DNA of 32,439 bases, taken from the NCBI GenBank assembly GCA_020426005.1, contig JAGQQW010000034.1, positions 1 through 32,439 of the forward strand. Direction: 5' to 3'. The notes beneath the pieces are model-generated. The model had not been told where the DNA came from. It saw only the letters and a list, made by a program, of their open reading frames with translations, and did no database searches. Positions 8,168 to 15,955 of the stretch are shown here, piece by piece. The DNA is from Planctomycetota bacterium (GTDB lineage: Bacteria > Planctomycetota > UBA1135 > GCA-002748355). The number at the start of each line of letters is the position of its first letter. Position 1 is the first letter of the stretch. The position numbers were made by a program, and so were the translations under genes.

Positions 8168-9505
8168 GTGTCCGACGCGCGTCCCCTCGTGACCATCGTC
8201 GGTGGCGGCGTCGCGGGTATCGCCTCGGCCCTCGAACACGCGCGACTCGGCTTTCGAGTCCGACTCGTCGAAGCTCGCTCGACCCTCGGTGGTCGTGCGT
8301 GGTCCAAGTGCGGCATCGACAACGCGACCCACGTCATGCTCGGGTGCTACGACGCGTTTCGGCGCGTGCTGCGCGAACTCGGGACCGAGGATCGCTTCTA
8401 CGTCCCGCCAGGGCTGCGACTGACGTGGCTCGGCGAAGACGGGACGTTGCACAGACTCAGGGCATCCGCGCGTTTGGGCAAGCTCGGCCTCCTCGCGGGC
8501 ATCCTCGGCATGCGCAGTCTCGAACTGTCCGTGCGCATGGGCTTGCTGAGCGCGGGACGGATCGCGATGCGCGGCGGCGCGCTGGCAGGAGAAACCGTCT
8601 CGACGTGGCTCGCGCGAGAAGGCGTCACACCACGCGTGCGCGGTCTCTTCTTCGAACCACTCTGTCGCGCGATCATGAACCAAGAACCCGATCACGCGTG
8701 TGCGATGCTCTTCGCGAACACGCTGAAGATCGCGTTCACGAGCGGTGCTCGCGGGATGGCGCTCTGGGTGCCGACGACGGAGTGGCACGCGATTCTCGGC
8801 GAGCCGGCGCAGGCCGCGCTGCGCGATCGCGGCGCCGACGTGCGCCTCGGCACTCGCATCGATAGCGTCGACATCGACGGCGACCGCACTCTGCTGCGTA
8901 CGAACGACGGCGAAACACTGCGAGATCACGAGCGAGTCGTACTCGCGGTTCCCTGGCACGTTGCGGCGAAGCTCGACCCGGACGGCCGCTTCGTGCCGGC
9001 AGCAGCCGACATGCACTCGGTGCCGATGCTCGGGCTGCACGTCGCGCTCGACGCAGCGGACGTACCGTGCAGCGATCCCGTAATCGCCTTCGAGAACGGA
9101 CAACCCTTCCACTTCTTGTGTCGACGTCCCAACGAGTCGGGCAATCCGCAGGAAGGCGTTCCTGCATGCCTCCTCGCGGGAGAAGCGTTCGCACTCGATG
9201 GCTTGCCGAGACGTGAGATCGTCGAACTCGGCCTCGCGCAGCTCGCGCGCTTCACGAAGCGCACGCGGAGTTGGCCCGATCCCGTACGCGCGACGGCGCA
9301 CGTCGTGCGCGAAGCACGCGCGACACTCGCCAGCACTGCCGGACCGAGCGCACCGCGACCTGCAGCAGGTGCGACGCGCGTGCCGTCGCTATTCCTCGCA
9401 GGCGATTGGACCGATACCGGGCTACCGTCGACGCTCGAAGGCGCGGCGCGCAGCGGCTTCGCCTCGGCTCATCGATTGGGCGCGGACGCCAAATCGATGA
9501 CGTAG
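8168..9505 (+). CDS. hpnE: Hydroxysqualene dehydroxylase HpnE (FAD-dependent)
   Basis: This 445-residue flavoprotein reduces hydroxysqualene to squalene, the last step of the HpnC/D/E route. The N-terminus carries the Rossmann FAD-binding motif IVGGGVAGIASA (residues 10-21) and the downstream E-A-R-x-x-LGGRA that binds the FAD ribose and phosphates. The C-terminus has the amine-oxidase-type FLAGDWTDTGLPSTLEGAARSG block, which closes the FAD site. GTG 8168 is the only sensible start, giving the Rossmann strand directly. The gene follows hpnD by 13 nt. Its 3' end overlaps by 37 nt the 3' end of the convergent zinc-ribbon gene. No squalene-hopene cyclase or squalene epoxidase follows, so the fate of the squalene is not visible here. 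Confidence 0.92.
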   Translation: MSDARPLVTIVGGGVAGIASALEHARLGFRVRLVEARSTLGGRAWSKCGIDNATHVMLGCYDAFRRVLRELGTEDRFYVPPGLRLTWLGEDGTLHRLRASARLGKLGLLAGILGMRSLELSVRMGLLSAGRIAMRGGALAGETVSTWLAREGVTPRVRGLFFEPLCRAIMNQEPDHACAMLFANTLKIAFTSGARGMALWVPTTEWHAILGEPAQAALRDRGADVRLGTRIDSVDIDGDRTLLRTNDGETLRDHERVVLAVPWHVAAKLDPDGRFVPAAADMHSVPMLGLHVALDAADVPCSDPVIAFENGQPFHFLCRRPNESGNPQEGVPACLLAGEAFALDGLPRREIVELGLAQLARFTKRTRSWPDPVRATAHVVREARATLASTAGPSAPRPAAGATRVPSLFLAGDWTDTGLPSTLEGAARSGFASAHRLGADAKSMT

Positions 9506-9786
9506 CTGAGCGCCGCACCGAAGATCGACAGCAAGAACGCGAGGATCACGACGTACGCAGTCACGATCACCCATCGCGGCGTGCCGCTGGTGGACTTGCC
9601 GCCGTTCTCCCAGATCTCGGGATCGTAGGTGTCCGGGATCTCGACGGATTGATACGAGATCTCCTCGGCGCTCTTCCACCCGGTGCGCTCATCGGAACCA
9701 CATTCGGGACAAGCCCGGCGTCCCGCTACGAACTCAGTGCCGCAGTGCGGACAGACGACTCTTCGTTTTGGACCTGCTTCGGCCAT
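9469..9786 (-). CDS. Small zinc-ribbon protein with C-terminal membrane anchor
   Basis: This 105-residue protein starts at ATG 9786; longer in-frame starts exist but add unrelated sequence, and the zinc ribbon follows immediately from this Met. Cys12, Cys15, Cys26 and Cys29 (CPHC...CPEC) form a classic four-Cys zinc ribbon. A polar acidic linker follows, then one hydrophobic helix at about residues 76-98, so the ribbon probably faces the cytoplasm on a tail anchor. I do not recognise a specific family; similar small zinc-ribbon/anchor proteins are common in planctomycetes. The last 37 nt overlap the convergent hpnE end. It is divergent from the glycosyltransferase gene. Confidence 0.75.
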   Translation of the reverse strand: MAEAGPKRRVVCPHCGTEFVAGRRACPECGSDERTGWKSAEEISYQSVEIPDTYDPEIWENGGKSTSGTPRWVIVTAYVVILAFLLSIFGAALSYVIDLASAPNR

Positions 9787-9853
9787 TGGATCAAGGTTAG
9801 CACGTGACCGGATTGCCGTAGGTCTACTCGAACCCGATAGTGCAATGACCATG

Positions 9854-9862
9854 CCCCCCCCC
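9854..9862 (+). repeat. Nine-C homopolymer tract directly after an ATG
   Basis: ATG 9851 is followed immediately by nine C. With nine C the ATG frame differs from the 625-codon glycosyltransferase frame. With eight C (or eleven) ATG 9851 would be in frame with it and would supply the missing start of the first membrane helix. Confidence 0.9.
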
Positions 9863-9911
9863 GCAAGAACGAGACCAGCCGCGACTCGAGCGCACGACGC
9901 TGCGAATCGTT

Positions 9912-11789
9912 TTGGCAGCAGCGATATGCCTCTATGGGATCGCCGTGTGGCGCGCAGCATGGATCGGAGACGATGCGCTCATCACGATGCGCGTCGTCGA
10001 CAACTTCGTGCATGGCGATGGAATGCGTTGGAACCTCGCCGATCGTGTCCAAGTCTCGATCCACCCGTTGTGGATGCTGCTCGTGTCGGGCGCGTATACC
10101 ATTCTCAAGGACCCGTATTGGTCCTTGATGGGCCTCTCCCTGTTGTGCGTCGCCATCAGCGTCATTCTGCTGACTCGCTGGGCGAACTCGCTCGGAACCG
10201 CAATCCTGGCGATCGCGCTCCTCGCTTCGTCCAAGGCCGTATGCGACTACTCGACGAGTGGCCTCGAGAACCCATTCACGATGTTGCTTCTCGTGATTGC
10301 AGTGCATCTAACGACGCGTGCGGCCAGGTCCGAGCGGGCCTACCTCGGACTGTGCATCGTGAGTGGCTTGATCGTACTCGCACGGTTCGACCAGTCGTTG
10401 GTGGTGTGGCCGTTCTTGGCCGCATACGGCTACCCGCATCGGTGGGGCCGCGCGATTCGATCGATGTTGATCGGGTTCCTACCACTTGTGGTGTGGCTCG
10501 CATTCGCAACCGTGTACTACGGAAGCCCTTTACCAATCATCGCGCACGCCAAGGTCTTCGCGCTCGGCGTCGATTCTTCAATTCTCGCGGAGCAAGCACT
10601 TCGGTATTACGCCGATTCTTGGACTCGAGATCCAATCAGCATCGTCGCGATCGCGTTCGGCCTGCTCCTCAGCATCATCCGCCGAAGCCGCCTGTCGACC
10701 TGCATCGCGATCGGCATCGTCTCGATCTTCGTCTACTGCTTGCGTGTCGGCGGTGACTTCATGTCGGGACGCTTCCTCTTCACACCAGTCGTCCTCGTGG
10801 CCCTCTGCATCGCACGCGAGTCGTCGATCACGAATCGGCGCCGCGAGTTCGTGCTCGTCGGTGCGGCCGCCATCGTGGGACTCGGCCTGCTTTCGCGACC
10901 ACCGACGTGGCTCTCACCGACCGACGGCTATCGTTCGCCCAACACGGTGCGAGGCGTCGTCGACGAACGCGCACACTACTACCACGAGCTGGGGCTCGCG
11001 AGTTCGGCGCGACAGCCGATCGTCGCACGCGCACTCGAGCCACTGTTACAGGCGAGTGACAGCGCTCGACCATTGGTCATCGTCAAACGCGCAGTCGGTT
11101 ACTTCGGCGTCGTCGCAGGCTGTGCAGCCCATATCGTCGACCCACTGCTGACCGACCCGCTCCTCGCTCGACTACCCGTTGCACAGCCTTCGAAGTGGCT
11201 CCCTGGCCATGGAACCAGGCGCATTCCGCGTGGATACCTCGAGACGCTCACGACGGGTGAGAACAAGATCGAACATCCGTCGCTCCGGCGCTTCTACGAC
11301 AACCTCGAGCTTGTCGTGCGGGGGCCTGTCTTTTCGAAGAAGCGATTCGCTGCCATGTGGAAGCTCTGGACCGATGACGGCGATCTCGAGCGCTACGTCG
11401 AAGAAGAGTATCGAACTGCCCCACAGAGAACCTGGTCCATCGATCGCTTCCGAGGACGCGTCGAAGTTATGAGCCGCTTCGACCCCCGAGTACTGCAACT
11501 GGACTCGGATGGGATTGTCGTGATGCTGGGACAGGTGAAGCACGCGAGCCGCATTACGGTTTGTCTGGACGTTCACGACACGTATCGCGTCACCTTCGAA
11601 AACGAATCCAAGTCGGTCGCGGCGATCGAAGTCTCGACCGTTGCACAAGTGCTCGAAGGCGTGCGACCTCACGAACTCGCAGTCCCCGCGGCTGCGATGA
11701 AGTCGGGTTTCGACAGCATTCGAATTGAAGTCCTTCAGTGCGACGCGGACGGCATCGCGTCGATCGGCCCGATCGAACTCTCGCAATAG
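9912..11789 (+). CDS. GT-C-like polytopic glycosyltransferase, AftB-like
   Basis: The protein has 625 residues from TTG 9912, but the frame is open from 9849 and the upstream residues (ERTTLRIVLAAAICLYG) complete the first membrane helix, so the true start is probably ATG 9851 (or 9845) across the C tract. The first loop has the GT-C acidic pair in WIGDDALITMRVVDNF, then GMRWN and RVQVSIHPLWM. About nine to ten membrane helices follow, up to about residue 325, with a soluble C-terminal domain of about 300 residues including VDPLL, DPLLARLP and IEHPSLRRFYDNL. This pattern resembles mycobacterial AftB, which uses a polyprenyl-phosphate sugar donor on the outer face of the membrane. Expected role: adding a sugar to a surface glycan. 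The actual sugar is unknown. The soluble part may bind substrate. Confidence 0.72.
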   Translation: MAAAICLYGIAVWRAAWIGDDALITMRVVDNFVHGDGMRWNLADRVQVSIHPLWMLLVSGAYTILKDPYWSLMGLSLLCVAISVILLTRWANSLGTAILAIALLASSKAVCDYSTSGLENPFTMLLLVIAVHLTTRAARSERAYLGLCIVSGLIVLARFDQSLVVWPFLAAYGYPHRWGRAIRSMLIGFLPLVVWLAFATVYYGSPLPIIAHAKVFALGVDSSILAEQALRYYADSWTRDPISIVAIAFGLLLSIIRRSRLSTCIAIGIVSIFVYCLRVGGDFMSGRFLFTPVVLVALCIARESSITNRRREFVLVGAAAIVGLGLLSRPPTWLSPTDGYRSPNTVRGVVDERAHYYHELGLASSARQPIVARALEPLLQASDSARPLVIVKRAVGYFGVVAGCAAHIVDPLLTDPLLARLPVAQPSKWLPGHGTRRIPRGYLETLTTGENKIEHPSLRRFYDNLELVVRGPVFSKKRFAAMWKLWTDDGDLERYVEEEYRTAPQRTWSIDRFRGRVEVMSRFDPRVLQLDSDGIVVMLGQVKHASRITVCLDVHDTYRVTFENESKSVAAIEVSTVAQVLEGVRPHELAVPAAAMKSGFDSIRIEVLQCDADGIASIGPIELSQ

Positions 11790-11929
11790 AATTGCTCACC
11801 AGAGTTCCGTGGCTTCGTGGCTTCGCGCCGATTCTCGGCCTGAAGTCGCGCCCGCCGGACGCCTACGGAGAAATCGTGCATACTGTCCGGCTCCTCTCTC
11901 GCGCTCTTTCTGGCCGCTGCACGTTCGCC

Positions 11930-14900
11930 ATGCTCCGTACCGCTTTCGCGTCGTCGTTCCTCTTTGTTTGCTTTCCTGGCCTGTGTCACGGCGCTCTGGC
12001 AGCCCAAGGGCAGCAAGAACAGCTCGAAGCGAAATCGGGCGTCGTCCATCGCGCGGGGAGCATGAAGGCGGTCGACTGGACGAAGCCGTTCGTGCCCGCC
12101 GCGTCGCAGCCGAAACCGATCCAGCACGGGAACCCGTGGCCCGTCCTGCCCACGGTTGCGGAAACCGCACCGCTGCGAACGCCCGCGACACCAGCACCCG
12201 CGTTGGATCCACGCAACCCGAAGCCACTAGGACTGCTGCCGCACATCCAGGCCAATCGAGACGTCACGTTCACGGGTCAGTTTCGCTCGACGGTCAGCGA
12301 GCCCACGACTTCGCAGTGGGGAAACACGCTCTTCTACACGCACAACTGGGACGCCGCGACATCGACCAATGGCGGACTCTCGTGGTCCCGTCGCGACCCA
12401 CGACGCCTGCCTAGCATCGACGGCGGCTTTTGCTGCGACCAATACACGATCCACGTGCCGACGCTCGGCAACGAGATGACGCTCTGGCTCCTGCAGTACA
12501 GCTACAGCCAGACGACCCAGAGGAACACACAACGCATCTGCGTCTACCGCTCCGAGGACAGCCTACGAAGCGGCGCCTTGGTGTGGTGGGACTTCGACCC
12601 ATCGCTCTTCGGTTTCTCTGCGAAGCATTGGCTCGACTTCCCACACATGTCGTACGGCGATCGATTCGCGTATGCGACGAGCAACGTGTTCCTCCGCAAC
12701 GCGAACGGCACGGACAGCTACGCCGGCAGCGTCTGCTTCCGCATGCTCCTGAGCGACCTCAAGACACAGAACGTCTCACTCCCGTTCAGCTACGTCGTGC
12801 AGGGCACGACCGCGTCGACGTGGCGCCTCGCACAGGGGATCAAGGCGACGGCGTATTGGTGGGAGATCCTGAACTCCGCGACCGGTCGTCTCTACTGGTG
12901 GCCCGAGAACTCGTCCACGGTCACACGTCGCCAGATCGCGATGTTTTCGTTCAACTTCGCGAGCGGCTCAGTCAGCCTCGACAAGAGCGGGCGCAACTTC
13001 ATGGGACGCGCCGACTCGCGCCCGCTCGCGGGCTGGGTCGCCCGCGGCGTCATCGGCTTCGCGTGGATGGCCGGCCCGAGCACCAACCGTCCACACCCGT
13101 TCACGCGGTTCATCGAGCTGAGCGAAGCGAACAAGACGCGCATCCAGGAGATCGACATCTGGAACCCCGCAGGCTGCTGGGCCTACCCGGCTGTGGGTGT
13201 GAACCAACGCGGCGACGTTGGTGGCGTGATGACGTACGGCCAGAGCGATCGCTACCCCGGCTCGACCTGCTGGATCATGGACGCGACGGATCCGAGCCCG
13301 GTGCAAAACGCGCTCTACTTCGCGAACGGCGCCGGGGGCCCGTCGCAGAACGACTGGGGCGACTACATGACGGTCGAGCCACATCCGAAGTATCCGAACT
13401 CGTGGATCGGAACCGGCATGGCGCTCAACTCGACGAACGGCTTCGGGTCGAATCAGATTCCGCGTTTCGTTTGGTTTGGTCGAACGGCGGATCTGCAGGT
13501 CAAGCCCGACCTCGTGCCGACGTCCTTGACGGCATCGACGACGAATCTCCAACCGCTCGCCTTCCTCCAGCTCTACGCGAACGTCACCAACGAGGGCCCG
13601 GGTGCGAGCACGAGCGCGGCATCGATCGGCTGGTATCTGTCGACGGACTCCGTGATCTCGACGAACGACACGCTTCTCGGCCAGACGACGATGCAGGCCC
13701 ACAGCGCCTACGCGAGTCACCTCTACACCACGACGGTGCGCGTTCCCGCGACTGCCCAGCCTGGGACCTGCTACCTCGGCGTCTACGCCGATCACACGAA
13801 CGCGAACGCCGAAGAGTTCGAGAGCAACAACACGCGCGCTCTCGCCGTGATGTGCAAAGCGCCCCTCGCGGATTTGATGGTATCGACGTTCCTCGTCACG
13901 CCGACGACGTTCCAGCGAGGTCAGCAAGTCGGCGTCGAGACGATCGTCTTCAACGCCGGCAACATCGCTTCGACGGCGTGTACGTCGGCCTACTACCTTT
14001 CGCAGGACAGCCTGATCACGACGAGCGATCAGTTGCTCGCGACCTTCACGACTCCAGCGATCGGCGCGCAATCGATCGCGCCGACGGACAAGCGCTCGAT
14101 CCAGATCCCGACGTCCGCGCCGCTCGGCACGTGCTACGTCGGTGCCTACGCGGACACGCTGAACACGGTCGTCGAGAGTTCGGACACCAACAACTACGCC
14201 TCGCGCATCGCGACATGTCAGGACGGCACGCCCGATCTCGCGATCCTCAGCGTGACCGCCGATGCCACCGCGGTCGGTGGCGCGCTCTTCGGGATGCCCA
14301 TCACGACGGAGAACCGCGGCACGGGCGTCGCGCCCGCGTCGGTCACGGGAGTTCTGCTGTCGAACGACCTGACGATCTCGACGATGGATACGCTGCTCGG
14401 CAAGCAGCAGATTCCGTCGCTCGACCCGGGGCGCACGTCGACGCAAACGAGTCGTTTCGTGTTGCCGCGTTCTTTTGGTCAATCGACCGGCTACGTCGGT
14501 GCGTGGGCCGATGTCGATGGCTCGGTCACCGAACTCTCCGAGACGAACAACACGCTCGCCTCGTCTGCCGTAGCCATCACGCCCTTCGCCGGCAGCGGCC
14601 GAGACCTGGAGTGGATTCCTCGCATCGGGACCGCGGCAACGACCGCGTCCGGGCCGGCGACCTTCCAGCTCGGCGCCGGTCCGCGCAACGCGGCGATGTG
14701 CGTCGTCGCTCCTTCGCATGTCGGTGAGTATCACGTGCTGTTCTGGAGCGGCAGCAAGACCGTCGCGATCGATCCGCTGTCCGAGTTCAGCTTCCGCTTC
14801 GCGAACACGAACGTGCTGCCAGGCTTCCTCGGCTTCGTGAAGGCGTCGGGTCGCAGCTATCCCGAACAGAACCTGCCGCAGATTCTCGGACTACCGAAGA

Positions 14901-14995
14901 TCCAGGTCTTCACGTTCAGTGCGTGGTTCGACGCGTCGTTCACGACGTTCCTCGGGTTCGGCACGAGCAGCACCGAAGCGTTCGTCGGCAGTTGA
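11930..14995 (+). CDS. Large secreted protein with BNR-like N-terminal half and three CARDB domains
   Basis: This 1021-residue protein starts at ATG 11930; the frame is open back to 11738, but the Met at 11930 begins a good signal peptide (residues 1-25). Residues 90-520 are beta-rich and aromatic, with an Asp-box-like STNGGLSW near residue 145, suggesting a sialidase-like propeller without clear catalytic residues. Three CARDB (cell-adhesion-related, Ig-like) domains follow at about residues 525-640, 645-763 and 765-885, each ending with an E-x-x-E/D-x-NN motif. The last 130 residues form a beta-rich tail resembling the tails of the secreted proteins at 21942 and 25231. Likely cell-surface or released; binding role inferred. 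It lies 140 nt after the glycosyltransferase gene. Confidence 0.8.
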   Translation: MLRTAFASSFLFVCFPGLCHGALAAQGQQEQLEAKSGVVHRAGSMKAVDWTKPFVPAASQPKPIQHGNPWPVLPTVAETAPLRTPATPAPALDPRNPKPLGLLPHIQANRDVTFTGQFRSTVSEPTTSQWGNTLFYTHNWDAATSTNGGLSWSRRDPRRLPSIDGGFCCDQYTIHVPTLGNEMTLWLLQYSYSQTTQRNTQRICVYRSEDSLRSGALVWWDFDPSLFGFSAKHWLDFPHMSYGDRFAYATSNVFLRNANGTDSYAGSVCFRMLLSDLKTQNVSLPFSYVVQGTTASTWRLAQGIKATAYWWEILNSATGRLYWWPENSSTVTRRQIAMFSFNFASGSVSLDKSGRNFMGRADSRPLAGWVARGVIGFAWMAGPSTNRPHPFTRFIELSEANKTRIQEIDIWNPAGCWAYPAVGVNQRGDVGGVMTYGQSDRYPGSTCWIMDATDPSPVQNALYFANGAGGPSQNDWGDYMTVEPHPKYPNSWIGTGMALNSTNGFGSNQIPRFVWFGRTADLQVKPDLVPTSLTASTTNLQPLAFLQLYANVTNEGPGASTSAASIGWYLSTDSVISTNDTLLGQTTMQAHSAYASHLYTTTVRVPATAQPGTCYLGVYADHTNANAEEFESNNTRALAVMCKAPLADLMVSTFLVTPTTFQRGQQVGVETIVFNAGNIASTACTSAYYLSQDSLITTSDQLLATFTTPAIGAQSIAPTDKRSIQIPTSAPLGTCYVGAYADTLNTVVESSDTNNYASRIATCQDGTPDLAILSVTADATAVGGALFGMPITTENRGTGVAPASVTGVLLSNDLTISTMDTLLGKQQIPSLDPGRTSTQTSRFVLPRSFGQSTGYVGAWADVDGSVTELSETNNTLASSAVAITPFAGSGRDLEWIPRIGTAATTASGPATFQLGAGPRNAAMCVVAPSHVGEYHVLFWSGSKTVAIDPLSEFSFRFANTNVLPGFLGFVKASGRSYPEQNLPQILGLPKIQVFTFSAWFDASFTTFLGFGTSSTEAFVGS

Positions 14996-15001
14996 CCACG
15001 A

Positions 15002-15019
15002 CGCCGGCGCGTGCCGGCG
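15002..15019. terminator. GC-rich hairpin between convergent genes
   Basis: A perfect 7-bp stem (CGCCGGC / GCCGGCG) with a GCGT loop lies in the 30-nt gap between two convergent stop codons. There is no T tract on either side, so it may end transcription from both sides only weakly or with Rho. Confidence 0.45.
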
Positions 15020-15025
15020 CGTCGG

Positions 15026-15952
15026 TCAGAGCGCGGACACGATCGCGCGCGCGATGCGGTCGACCCTGGATGGATCGGCTTCCATCTCGGAGAACGGCGT
15101 GAACGTGCCCACGAGGTGATCGCGACGCACTTCGAAGCAGAGCGTCTTGCCCACGTAGCGTCGACCGAGACTCGCGGCCAAGGTTCCTTCGTGCAGCGCG
15201 TACGTTCGTGAGATGCCGACGTCGAACTCGAGTGCGTCGCCCGCGGTGACGAGCGCCTTCACGAGCTCTGGCGCAGCGATGCGTGTTCCGCTCGGGTCGT
15301 CCGCAATCACGTCGATGTCGGGTCGCAACGGCCAGTGCTCGATGCGCGAGGGCTCGTATTCGGCTCGCAGGCGCTCGACGATGCGCTCGTCGACCGGCAC
15401 GTCGAGACTCCGTGGGGCATAGCTGTGCACCATCAGCGCTCGGCCACCGTGCGGCACGACAGCCTCGTACGCCGCTTCGATCGATCGCACGTAGCTCTGG
15501 TATCGCTCGAGTAGAAGCGCGCGATCGCCCTCGTCGGTGACGTAGACGTGCAGCCCCGGTGTGACCCCGCCACCACGGGAAGGTCTCTCGCCACCGTCCG
15601 CATAGGGTCGCTGCGCGACCTCGATCACGCGGTTGCAGTCGACGAACGTCCTCGGAACGAGGCAACGCGCGACCACGCACCACGCGCCCGCATCGGCCTC
15701 GACGTGCAGCGCAGCGATCGCATTCGCGAGTTCGGGCGCACCGACGTCCGTGTTGACGAAGAAGAAGTCGCGCAAGTCCGCGGGATAGTCACCGGCGAGC
15801 TTCGCGCGCACTTCATCGAAGTGGCTCGCCCGCGTCGCGCCATGCGGCACTTCGAGCAAGACGGTCGGCGCGCTCGCACGAGATCCGCGGAACTCCGTGA
15901 ACTCGACGACGTGAGGAAGACTCTCGAACGCGCGCGACCCCGTCGTCTTCAA
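15026..15952 (-). CDS. N-formylglutamate amidohydrolase family protein
   Basis: This 308-residue soluble protein belongs to the N-formylglutamate amidohydrolase (FGase, PF05013) family, zinc-dependent amidases with a peptidase-like fold. Visible family features are LLEVPHGA near residue 33, the NTDVGAPELANAIA segment near residue 67, FVDCNR, and VHSYAPRSLD, in which the His is a likely metal ligand. The only usable start is TTG 15952, which lies three bases after the stop of the upstream gene (TGA TCG TTG), so translation is probably coupled. Family members cleave N-formylglutamate in histidine degradation, but many are generic amidohydrolases. No hut genes are nearby, so I would not assign histidine catabolism. 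Its 3' end faces the CARDB gene. Confidence 0.78.
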   Translation of the reverse strand: MKTTGSRAFESLPHVVEFTEFRGSRASAPTVLLEVPHGATRASHFDEVRAKLAGDYPADLRDFFFVNTDVGAPELANAIAALHVEADAGAWCVVARCLVPRTFVDCNRVIEVAQRPYADGGERPSRGGGVTPGLHVYVTDEGDRALLLERYQSYVRSIEAAYEAVVPHGGRALMVHSYAPRSLDVPVDERIVERLRAEYEPSRIEHWPLRPDIDVIADDPSGTRIAAPELVKALVTAGDALEFDVGISRTYALHEGTLAASLGRRYVGKTLCFEVRRDHLVGTFTPFSEMEADPSRVDRIARAIVSAL

Positions 15953-15955
15953 CGA

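Noticed and set aside
8030-9301. Minus-strand frame (423 codons) opposite hpnE
   Set aside because: hpnE has clear FAD-binding motifs; the antisense product has no recognisable motif.
12430-14727. Plus-strand 765-codon frame inside the CARDB gene
   Set aside because: It overlaps a gene with signal peptide and three CARDB domains in another frame and is Arg-rich without structure.
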